Shown here one piece after another: positions 18,945 through 26,515 of a stretch of DNA of 64,000 nt. The stretch lies in assembly GCF_002088235.1 (NCBI RefSeq), contig NZ_AQQV01000003.1, positions 496,001-560,000 of the forward strand. Reading direction: 5' to 3'. The first letter of the stretch is position 1. Each line of letters opens with the position of its first letter. Origin of the DNA: Oceanococcus atlanticus (GTDB lineage: Bacteria > Pseudomonadota > Gammaproteobacteria > Nevskiales > Oceanococcaceae). The notes below the pieces were generated by a model, which ran no database searches, had not been told where the DNA came from, and saw only the letters and a program-made list of their open reading frames with translations. Made by a program: the position numbers and the translations under genes.

Positions 18945-20003
18945 CTAACCGGCCTCGACCGGAATGCCGCCATCCAGCACTTTGGCTTCGAAGCCTTTCT
19001 GGGTCAGCACAAATGCACCCACCTGGCTGCGGCGACCTCCATCGCAATAAACGAGATAAACCAGATTCTTGTCCAGGCTGCCAAGTTTGGGGCGCAGCAT
19101 GAACAAGGGTAGGTTGATCGCGCCGTCCAGATGCTGGTTCTTGTACTCGCTGGGTAAACGGACATCCAGCCAGCGTGCCTTGCCCGATGCCACCAGGGCT
19201 TTGCCTTCGTCCAGTTTCACGTTCAACGTCAGCGGTGCGGTGAGCAGGGCGCGGAAGTCATCCTTGGCCAGGCGCATCAAGGTACCGGCTTCCAGCATGG
19301 TCACGGACGCATTGCGTTTATCATCTGAAATCAATGACTCTTCGCCGAAACATGAACCCGTTTCGAGCTCAGCAAGGCGAATCGGCTTGGGCGAGGTCCG
19401 GGTCTCCCGGGTGACCATTGCCCGACCTTTGATGATGACGTAGAAAAAATCACCATCGCTGTCCTGACGCACCACCACATCACCGGCCTTGACCGGGATC
19501 TGCTCCATACGCATGAACATCGCCTGCAGATTCGACGGCGGCACCTTCTGAAAGGCCTTCATCTGAAGCAGCCGGGTCATCCAGTCACCATCAGCATCCT
19601 CGCTGTCGGCACTCAACTCATCAACTTCGAAAGAGCCGGTCTGATCCCAGGTCAGCATCACATCAAGCAGGCCGGAATCGATGCGGATATATTCCACAGC
19701 CGTTTTACACCGGGCGCTGACCACGCGGGGAATCTGATGGGCAATACGGTGCATGGCATCAGCGCTGCCGGCCACCAAGGTGCGCGCCACGCGACCCTCG
19801 GCATCAATCAACTCGATCTCACCGCTGAGCAGATAATATGAATCGGCGTTCGCGCTGCCGCGTGCAAAAAGGTCTTTGCCAGATTTTTCCGTCAAAGTGG
19901 CAATGCGCTTATACAGTTGCTGCAGACTTTCCTCGCGCAAGCCATTGATAGGACTCAGCTTGCGAAATTCGTCGATGCTCAATTGGGTTGGCGTATTTGC
20001 CAT
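18945..20003 (-). CDS. Double cyclic-nucleotide-binding domain plus rhodanese protein
   Basis: A 352-residue predicted soluble regulator. Residues ~18-125 form a degenerate first cNMP-binding fold; ~145-255 are a second, better preserved one with the phosphate cassette FGEESLISDDKRNASV (Arg230). Residues ~262-352 are a rhodanese domain with Cys320 in the active loop YCDGGRRSQ. I chose ATG at 20003 (AAGGCG upstream) because the open frame before it has no family content. The ligand is unknown (cAMP, c-di-GMP or another nucleotide). Its stop abuts that of pilZ. Confidence 0.85.
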   Translation of the reverse strand: MANTPTQLSIDEFRKLSPINGLREESLQQLYKRIATLTEKSGKDLFARGSANADSYYLLSGEIELIDAEGRVARTLVAGSADAMHRIAHQIPRVVSARCKTAVEYIRIDSGLLDVMLTWDQTGSFEVDELSADSEDADGDWMTRLLQMKAFQKVPPSNLQAMFMRMEQIPVKAGDVVVRQDSDGDFFYVIIKGRAMVTRETRTSPKPIRLAELETGSCFGEESLISDDKRNASVTMLEAGTLMRLAKDDFRALLTAPLTLNVKLDEGKALVASGKARWLDVRLPSEYKNQHLDGAINLPLFMLRPKLGSLDKNLVYLVYCDGGRRSQVGAFVLTQKGFEAKVLDGGIPVEAG

Positions 20004-20235
20004 CAAAGCGCGCCTTGCTTGCGGTTGTTCCACGACAATGCCGGCATGATACCGAAAAAAGCGTGAAGTCCGCCTGTTGCAGGCGCCTTGCCCTGGCAAC
20101 GCGTTGAACGGAGCAGGGCGCCACAATCGACTTCTACCATCGGCAAAATCAATAATTTCTATCATTTCCGATAGTTGAAGGCGATTCCTAGAATTCGTGA
20201 TACTCCCTCTACCGTATCCGCAGGTGGAATCGATC

Positions 20236-20550
20236 GTGCGCCTGATCTTCGTTATATGCATTCTGTTCAGTTCGGTCACGCTGGCGCAGACACAAGAGCC
20301 CCACAGCCACTCAAGCTTTGTCGAAAAGCTCGGCCGCGCTTTCAGCGCACCCTTAACTGACACGATGCAAGCCGGGATCCCGCGCTGGGAAGCTTTCAAG
20401 CCTCGACCGCGCAAGGAATGTCTGGCGGCAGCAAACGGCACGCTTGACGACGATTACAAACGCTGTCGCTTTGGGTACGAAGAATATGTGCGTTATGACT
20501 CGCAAGGTCATCGCATCGTGCTCAATAGCCGCGCTTTGACCCGGTATTAA
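20236..20550 (+). CDS. Small secreted protein of unknown function
   Basis: About 104 residues when started at GTG 20236, which has AGGTGG eight bases upstream and gives an immediate signal peptide (RLIFVICILFSSVTLAQT). A GTG at 20197 is possible but adds an odd 13-residue extension. The mature part is short and charged, with two cysteines (RKECLAA, KRCRFGY) that could form a disulfide. I recognise no family. It is followed after 7 bases by the DUF2726 gene on the same strand, and both stand against minus-strand neighbours. Confidence 0.6.
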   Translation: MRLIFVICILFSSVTLAQTQEPHSHSSFVEKLGRAFSAPLTDTMQAGIPRWEAFKPRPRKECLAAANGTLDDDYKRCRFGYEEYVRYDSQGHRIVLNSRALTRY

Positions 20551-20557
20551 ACGAAGC

Positions 20558-21130
20558 ATGGATCTTCTCATCACGTTCGCAGCCTTTTTCGTACTCGCGC
20601 TGTTCCTCCGTGCAGCTGCACATGCAGCTGACCACGACGCGCACCCTTATGCCATGCGCAAGTATCTACTCAGTAAAGCTGAACGCTCGTTTCACGGTGT
20701 ATTGCAACAAGCTGCGCCCCCGGGAACCCAGATTTACAGCAAAGTCCGAATGGCCGACGTCTTACAGGTGCGCAAAGGCGCGCGTAACAGGCTTGGGTTT
20801 TTCAACAAAATCTCATCAAAACACTTTGACTTTGTCCTCACCGACGCAAGCACCAGCGCGATCATCGCCGTCATCGAGCTGGATGATGCTAGCCACCGAT
20901 CCAATCGAGCAAAAATCAGCGACACATTCAAAAACAAAGCCACAGAGGCAGCGGACTTGCCATTGATGCGGGTAGATGCTGCTCGCAGCTATGGCGTCGC
21001 AGATCTGCGCATGAGACTCAAAGCCCTCATGCCGGCCGGCGAAACTGAGCAATCTCGTAGCAACGGAAGGCCACACAGCAGCGTCGACACCGAATCGACC
21101 AGCGTTACACTGGACTCGACCACAATCTAA
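20558..21130 (+). CDS. DUF2726 membrane-anchored protein
   Basis: 190 residues. One N-terminal membrane helix (~3-22) precedes a DUF2726 domain (~34-145). Signatures: LLSKAERSFHGVLQQ, YSKVRMADVLQV, KISSKHFDFVL and AVIELDDASH. DUF2726 is related to the restriction-endonuclease fold, and the residues Asp91, Glu107, Asp109 and His113 could form a metal-dependent nuclease-like site; activity is inference. The C-terminal ~45 residues are Ser/Thr-rich and look disordered. It probably forms a small operon with the secreted protein upstream. Confidence 0.8.
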   Translation: MDLLITFAAFFVLALFLRAAAHAADHDAHPYAMRKYLLSKAERSFHGVLQQAAPPGTQIYSKVRMADVLQVRKGARNRLGFFNKISSKHFDFVLTDASTSAIIAVIELDDASHRSNRAKISDTFKNKATEAADLPLMRVDAARSYGVADLRMRLKALMPAGETEQSRSNGRPHSSVDTESTSVTLDSTTI

Positions 21131-21213
21131 CGATCGATCTGCCAGCGAGTGGAACGTTATGCGCTCACCATTCGTTTACCGTCCTGCAATCTTTCGGGGG
21201 ACGAGCCGAACGT

Positions 21214-21588
21214 ATGTGCCCACAACGAGAACCAGAATGTTTTTCGGAATTTCTGGCAACAGATGCGCCCAGAGCCATCATGGCCGATGAAGGGACATTC
21301 TTGAGCGCGAACAAAGCGTTTTGTCTTGGGTTCAACCTGAAACCCGAGGCCGTGATCGGCACACATATCTCGGAGCTTTTTTCACCTCGCAGCGTAAGCC
21401 ACGCCAGCAAGGCGGCAAACACCGTGTCGAACACCGCTCGACAACGCGTAGACAACTTCTGCAACTGTTGGGTTGGTGGTGACGAAGGCGATGTTGTCTG
21501 GTTTGCCGAGAAGGTGGACCGCTTCGGCCATATCTATTGCGAAGTCTGCTTTCCAGTTAGCGAAAGCAGCGCATGCTGCGGCACCTGA
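21214..21588 (+). CDS. Cysteine-rich PAS-like small protein
   Basis: 124 residues. Residues ~19-58 resemble the first half of a PAS domain (AIMADEGTFLSANKAFCLGF, then GTHISELFSP). There is no attached kinase, cyclase or DNA-binding domain. Nine cysteines are unusual for the size: 2, 9, 37, 83 and 85 (CNC), 109 and 112 (CEVC), 121 and 122 (CC). These could bind a metal or act as redox switches. The ribosome site is weak (GGGGGA, 13 bases upstream). Homology is uncertain; it may be a stand-alone sensor or a degrading gene. Confidence 0.5.
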   Translation: MCPQREPECFSEFLATDAPRAIMADEGTFLSANKAFCLGFNLKPEAVIGTHISELFSPRSVSHASKAANTVSNTARQRVDNFCNCWVGGDEGDVVWFAEKVDRFGHIYCEVCFPVSESSACCGT

Positions 21589-21632
21589 CGGACAACAATC
21601 GATTGGTGAATGAGTCCGGATACATTAATGCG

Positions 21633-21648
21633 CATAATATATATTATG
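21633..21648. promoter_or_regulatory. Perfect 16-bp AT-rich palindrome
   Basis: CATAATATATATTATG is self-complementary over 16 bases and sits in an AT-rich 160-base gap between the PAS-like gene and the convergent end of putA. In a GC-rich genome this is unlikely to be background. It could be a protein-binding site or a remnant of an inserted element. Confidence 0.45.
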
Positions 21649-21748
21649 TTAAATAATATCTGGATCACACATAGAACACGGCCAGCCATGACGACCAAAA
21701 CGATCTGGCAGCGATTTGCCGCTTGCCAACATGGCAGCCCCATCCGCA

Positions 21749-24700
21749 CTATCCCCCGTCCAACGACATCAAATGAGCATCTCCACCGACTGCCATGGTA
21801 TTGGTCGTGATCACTTTTTCATCGACGAATCGCTGCCAATAGCTGGCACTGGGTTCATCCCGCACAATCCTGGGCAATGCGCCGCACTGCTGATCCAGCA
21901 AACGCGACATCGTCGGCTGAAGCAAAGCGCTCCCGGGCGGGATAACCAGCGTGTGATAACACGCTGCGGCGTCCAGTTGAACTGGATCATGCAGTACCAC
22001 AGCCCCTAATTCGCCCAGCTCACTGCGTAACGCATGCTCACGTTCGAGCACCACGTCTCGCCAACCTTCGGGAATAACAAGATGCAGCACGTTCCCTGTG
22101 GATAGCACGGCGTCCATAGTCGCCAGGCAGTGGCTCACCGGATCACCCGCTGCATAGAACGCAGCGACCACGCCTCTGGGCTGGATGAGATACAGATTGC
22201 GCTCGCCGGCAGAACTGCTCAGCGCAACCGGCGCCGTGTCTGCTGCCTTGTAGCGTTGTCTGCCCGCTCCGGAATCATGCCGTCTCAGATTGGGCACATA
22301 AAGTGGCCCACCGGCTTTGGGCCCGGTGCCGGAGAGCCCTCGCCCACCAAACGGCTGCACGCCGACCACCGCACCGACCATGTCGCGATTGACATAAACA
22401 TTGCCAACCTTGATGGCGGCAGCGAGATAGTCCGCGCACCGCTGAATGCGCGTGTGTATGCCCAGCGTCAACCCAAAGCCTGCGGCGTTGATCTGCTCGA
22501 CCACGGCCGGCAATTCATCTGCAGCATAGCGAATCACATGCACAATCGGCCCGAACACTTCCTCCGGCAACTGTTTCATATGCTGGATTTCATAAAGCCG
22601 TGGAGCGAAAAAGTAACCCTGGCTATGCGTCGGCGCTGACTTAGCTACGTGCAGCAAACGCGCCTCTTTATCCAGACGCTGGCAATGTGCATGCAATCGT
22701 TGGCGCGCCGGCTCATCAATGAGTGGCCCCACATCGGTAGCCAGCTCCTGCGGGCTGCCAAGTTTCAGTTCATCCATGGCGCCCTTGATCAATTCGATCA
22801 CCCGATCTGCCGTGTCCGCCTGCAAAAACAGCACGCGCAGGGCCGAGCAACGCTGACCGGCGCTATGAAAACCCGAGCGGATGACATCGTCCACCAACTG
22901 CTCTGCCAGTGCTGTCGAATCGGCGATCAGGGCATTCTGCCCCCCCGTTTCAGCCACCAGTGGAATCGGCGCATCGGTGCGCTGAGCCAGCGTCCTGAAC
23001 AACCAGCGCGCCGTGCGGTTGGAACCGGTGAACAGCACCGCCTGAATCCGGCAATCCGGGACCAGCACCCTGCCCGCATCAGCACCTGGCGCAATCACAC
23101 ACTGCACCCGGTCGGGCGGCAGGCCGCACGTCTGCATGAGCTTCAGCGCGTGCAAGGCCATCAAGCTGGTCTGCTCGGCGGGCTTGGCCAGCACCGCATT
23201 GCCGGCGGCCAGAGCCGCGGTAATCTGGCCGATGAAAATCGCCAGCGGAAAATTCCACGGGCTGATACACAGCACCACGCCATGAGGGCGCCCTGGCGGC
23301 AAGCGCTGAATTTGCGCCGCGTAATAGCGACAAAAATCGGCCGCTTCGCGCACTTCGGCCAGCCCATCGAGCAGCGTTTTGCCCGCTTCGCGTGCGCACA
23401 GATCAATCCAGTGCGCCTGCTCGGCTTCCAGGGCATCGGCCAAGCGCAGCAGAAACGCGGCCCGGGCGGGCGCCAGCCAGTCCTTGCGCGCGAAGGCGCG
23501 CTGGGCGCGCGCAAGCTTGTCCTGCATGGACGCCGTGCTATCCCAGGCAAAGCTCCCCACACGCTGGCGGATGTCCGCCGGACTGTAAACAGTCTGCTCT
23601 GCCCTGCCCGCGTGCTCGTACGTGGGCAGGGTTCTGGCCGCATCATCCAAACGCTGCAATGCACAGATATCCGACACATCAAACCCACCGGAGTTGTCAC
23701 GCGCTGGTGCGTACAACGCGCGGGGTGCCGCGATGGCCGGGTTATGCACATCAGCGCACTCGCGCAGTTTGAGCAAAGGGTCCTGAATCAGCGCCTGAAC
23801 AGGGATGTTTTCATCCGCCATGTTGTTGACGAAGGAGCTGTTGGCACCGTTTTCCAGCAGACGCCGAACCAGGTACGCGAGCAAGTCCTGATGCTCACCC
23901 ACCGGCGCATAAACCCGGCAGGTAACACCGCTGTCTCGCATCACCTGATGATGCAGCTCCGCACCCATGCCATGCAGGCGCTGGAACTCGTAGCCTGTAC
24001 GCTGCTGATCCATGGCCAGAATCGCAGCCACCGTCCACGCATTGTGGGTGGCAAATTGCGGATACACGTAGGCGCGCTGATCCAGCAGCTTGCGCGCACA
24101 GGCTTGATAGCACAGGTCAGTGCTGAGCTTGCGCGTGAATACCGGGTAGCCAGCCAGGCCCTGCACCTGGGCGCGCTTGATCTCGGTGTCCCAGTAAGCG
24201 CCCTTGACCAGCCTGACCATGATGCGCTGACCGGCCCCGCGGGCCTGCGCAACCAACCAGTCGATGACCAGCGGTGCACGCTTCTGATAGGCCTGAACCG
24301 CCACCCCAAAACCATCCCAGCCGCGCAATGCCGGCTCGCGCAGAACGGCCTGGATGACCTGCAAGGACAGATCAAGGCGCGCGGCCTCCTCCGCATCCAG
24401 CGTAAGACCGATGTTGTAACGGCGCGCCTGCACGCACAGATCCAGCAATGTCGGCACCAACTCGTGCAGCACACGCTCACGCTGGGCCGCCTCAAAACGT
24501 GGGTGCAGCGCAGAAAGCTTGATTGAAATACCCGCCGCCTGATCGGGATGTCCGCTGGTGTTGCGCTGTCCGATTGCATCAATGGCCTGGCGATAACGGT
24601 GCGTATACGTGGTCGCCGCCGAAGCGCAACGCGCCCCCTCTCCCAGCATGTCGTAGGAATACAACTCGCCTGGGCTTGCCGTTTTTTCGGCGCTCACCAG

Positions 24701-25276
24701 AGCTTGCTCGATCGTGCAGCCCATCACGAACAGCTTGCCGATCATCGCCATGGCCTGCCGAATCGCGCGGCGCAGTACGGGCTGACCCAAGCGCCCGAGC
24801 ATACGCGGGACAACACCGTGCAACGCTTGGCGTTCGACGTCGCCGTAGCGCAGCACTTTGCCGCTGATCAGCAGCGCCCAGGTGGTCGCATTGACGAATA
24901 ATGCATGGCTGCGGCCGCGATGCGCGGCCCAGTTCGTGTCCTGCAGCTTGTCGCGGATCAGGGCATCCATGCTTGTCACGTCGGGCACCCGCAACAAGGC
25001 TTCGGCCAGACACATCAAGGCAACACCCTCTTCGCTTGATAACGAATATTCGTGCAGCAGCGCCTCAACGCCACCGCGTTGGTGCTGCGTGGCGCGAACC
25101 TGCTCGACCAGCCTGCGCGCATATTCACGTGCCTGCTGGCGAGCGCTTGCCCCCAGATCAGCCAGCGTCAGCAGCGGCGCCAAAGCGGCTTCATCGGCCT
25201 GAAGCCAGTGCTGGTGCATGGCTCGGAGCAGCGGATCATCAGCGGATGGCAGCGGTGGCGTCCAGGGCATATGCAT
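21749..25276 (-). CDS. putA: Bifunctional proline dehydrogenase / P5C dehydrogenase
   Basis: About 1175 residues; oxidises proline to glutamate. An N-terminal arch region leads into the FAD-dependent proline dehydrogenase barrel (RLVKGAYWDTEIKRAQ). The aldehyde dehydrogenase half has AETGGQNALIADS and the catalytic Cys near residue 810 (SAGQRCSALR). The extra C-terminal ALDH-like domain ends in the conserved VGGDAHLMSL-type motif, so this is a long-form PutA. It lacks the N-terminal ribbon-helix-helix domain and so should not repress its own gene. Starts at GTG 25294, ATG 25276 or ATG 25270 are possible. The divergent Lrp-type gene probably regulates it. Confidence 0.96.
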   Translation of the reverse strand: MHMPWTPPLPSADDPLLRAMHQHWLQADEAALAPLLTLADLGASARQQAREYARRLVEQVRATQHQRGGVEALLHEYSLSSEEGVALMCLAEALLRVPDVTSMDALIRDKLQDTNWAAHRGRSHALFVNATTWALLISGKVLRYGDVERQALHGVVPRMLGRLGQPVLRRAIRQAMAMIGKLFVMGCTIEQALVSAEKTASPGELYSYDMLGEGARCASAATTYTHRYRQAIDAIGQRNTSGHPDQAAGISIKLSALHPRFEAAQRERVLHELVPTLLDLCVQARRYNIGLTLDAEEAARLDLSLQVIQAVLREPALRGWDGFGVAVQAYQKRAPLVIDWLVAQARGAGQRIMVRLVKGAYWDTEIKRAQVQGLAGYPVFTRKLSTDLCYQACARKLLDQRAYVYPQFATHNAWTVAAILAMDQQRTGYEFQRLHGMGAELHHQVMRDSGVTCRVYAPVGEHQDLLAYLVRRLLENGANSSFVNNMADENIPVQALIQDPLLKLRECADVHNPAIAAPRALYAPARDNSGGFDVSDICALQRLDDAARTLPTYEHAGRAEQTVYSPADIRQRVGSFAWDSTASMQDKLARAQRAFARKDWLAPARAAFLLRLADALEAEQAHWIDLCAREAGKTLLDGLAEVREAADFCRYYAAQIQRLPPGRPHGVVLCISPWNFPLAIFIGQITAALAAGNAVLAKPAEQTSLMALHALKLMQTCGLPPDRVQCVIAPGADAGRVLVPDCRIQAVLFTGSNRTARWLFRTLAQRTDAPIPLVAETGGQNALIADSTALAEQLVDDVIRSGFHSAGQRCSALRVLFLQADTADRVIELIKGAMDELKLGSPQELATDVGPLIDEPARQRLHAHCQRLDKEARLLHVAKSAPTHSQGYFFAPRLYEIQHMKQLPEEVFGPIVHVIRYAADELPAVVEQINAAGFGLTLGIHTRIQRCADYLAAAIKVGNVYVNRDMVGAVVGVQPFGGRGLSGTGPKAGGPLYVPNLRRHDSGAGRQRYKAADTAPVALSSSAGERNLYLIQPRGVVAAFYAAGDPVSHCLATMDAVLSTGNVLHLVIPEGWRDVVLEREHALRSELGELGAVVLHDPVQLDAAACYHTLVIPPGSALLQPTMSRLLDQQCGALPRIVRDEPSASYWQRFVDEKVITTNTMAVGGDAHLMSLDGG

Positions 25277-25300
25277 CACTCGTTGGTCATGCACCGCATG

Positions 25301-25336
25301 GTAAAAAGCCTGACAAAAAATAGTGTGGCTTTTTAC
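25301..25336. promoter_or_regulatory. Inverted repeat in the putA / Lrp-regulator intergenic region
   Basis: GTAAAAAGCC (25301-25310) and GGCTTTTTAC (25327-25336) are perfect 10-base inverted arms with a 16-base spacer, centred between two divergent genes. Arm centres are about 26 bases apart, roughly 2.5 helical turns. This is a good candidate operator for the Lrp-type regulator; a transcription-blocking hairpin is a less likely alternative. Confidence 0.55.
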
Positions 25337-25385
25337 ACGCCTATTCAGAATAATAAGCGGTAAACTTCATTTTTATAGGTGTTTT

Positions 25386-25850
25386 ATGCCGCCCCGCGCG
25401 CCAGATCGCATTGATTGCCTGATTCTCAAGGAACTGCAGAGCGACGGGCGCCTTGCCAATGTGGAACTGGCCCGACGCGTCAATCTCAGCCCCAGCCCAT
25501 GCCTGGAGCGGGTCAAGCGCCTGGAAAGCGAAGGCTATATTGCCCGCTATCAAGCCCATCTGGATGCGCAGCGCCTCAACTACGGAACCACGCTGTTCGT
25601 GGAAATCACCCTGGATCGCACGACCAGCGAAGTGTTTGCACACTTTCGCGATGCGCTGGTTGATCTGCCGGAAGTCGCCGAATGCCACATGGTGGCGGGT
25701 GGGTTTGATTATCTGGTCAAACTGCGCATGTCGGGCATGGATGACTACCGCCGCGTACTGGGTCGCCTGGTTGATCTACCCGGCGTCGCGCAAACGCACA
25801 CCTATACCGTGATCGAGCAGGTCAAGGACGATCTCGGCCTGCCCTTGTAG
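25386..25850 (+). CDS. Lrp/AsnC-family regulator (likely proline utilisation)
   Basis: 154 residues. An N-terminal winged helix-turn-helix (~8-60; DCLILKELQSDGRLANVELARRV) and a C-terminal AsnC/RAM ligand-binding domain (~70-150; ECHMVAGGFDYLVKLRMSG) are complete. I chose the ATG at 25386; the longer frame upstream runs through the promoter region. In several bacteria an Lrp-family activator (PutR, BkdR-like) divergent from putA responds to proline; that role is inferred from position and from the missing DNA-binding domain in this PutA. Confidence 0.9.
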   Translation: MPPRAPDRIDCLILKELQSDGRLANVELARRVNLSPSPCLERVKRLESEGYIARYQAHLDAQRLNYGTTLFVEITLDRTTSEVFAHFRDALVDLPEVAECHMVAGGFDYLVKLRMSGMDDYRRVLGRLVDLPGVAQTHTYTVIEQVKDDLGLPL

Positions 25851-25857
25851 CGCGCCG

Positions 25858-26508
25858 TTACTTGAGCGCCTGACAGATGACCACCCGTCCGGGCGCTGTG
25901 CTGTGTTTGTTCAGCACATCCTGAACACGGCGCGCCTTGTAGTCGAAACTCCACAGCCCGTGCAGGCAAGCTGGCAGCGTGTCATGCAACACAGGCTCAT
26001 CAACCTGATCTCCGCAAAGCACCAGGTAGTCACCTTTTTGTGCATTGACCAGATTGCGATCGATCTTGGGGCGCGTGCGCCCTGGAGCGCCTAACTGACT
26101 CATGCGCTCGGTGGTGACGAGATATCCCCCGCCCCCGCCGTCGATATCGCGGGTCAGCGTCAGCACACGGCGCTGGCGGACCAGAAACGCCCGCATGGCC
26201 CCGACCCAGGCCAGTTCAAAGCTGTTGCCGTGACGGCGCAGCGCCACGATACGCGCGCCCGGCGTGTTGAGCTCTCGCTGGGCGCGCCCATGTGCACTGA
26301 GAAAGGCGGCGGTAAGGTCTTCACCGCGCGCAACCTGGGCCTGCACCGCAGCGAGCAACAACGCGGCGGCCCCGCCAGGCGTCGCCACCACATCCTGGGC
26401 CAAGGCCCACAAGCCCACCTCTGGCGCCTGGATGTCATGCAAGCCAGCGCTGGACTTCGCACCGAAGCCCAGCGCCAGACTGCGCCATTTCCCGGGGAAA
26501 GCCCCCAC
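25858..26508 (-). CDS. PP2C-like protein, probably catalytically degenerate
   Basis: About 216 residues starting at GTG 26508, 8 bases after the glcB stop. The pattern follows the PP2C phosphatase fold: GAKSSAGLHDIQAPEVGLWALAQD near the N-terminus, a helix with GGAAALLLAAVQAQV, then GARIVALRRHG, LAWVGAMRAFLVRQRRV and GDYLVLCGDQVDE. The usual metal-binding motifs are changed: the DGMGG position reads QDVVATPGG and the late DG motif reads GDQ. It may therefore be a pseudophosphatase or a ligand/partner-binding protein. No strong ribosome site is seen, so it may be translationally coupled to glcB. Confidence 0.6.
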   Translation of the reverse strand: MGAFPGKWRSLALGFGAKSSAGLHDIQAPEVGLWALAQDVVATPGGAAALLLAAVQAQVARGEDLTAAFLSAHGRAQRELNTPGARIVALRRHGNSFELAWVGAMRAFLVRQRRVLTLTRDIDGGGGGYLVTTERMSQLGAPGRTRPKIDRNLVNAQKGDYLVLCGDQVDEPVLHDTLPACLHGLWSFDYKARRVQDVLNKHSTAPGRVVICQALK

Positions 26509-26515
26509 GCCAGAC

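Noticed and set aside
21610-21810. 66-codon plus-strand open frame at the end of putA
   Set aside because: No ribosome site or family resemblance, and it overlaps the conserved putA C-terminus.
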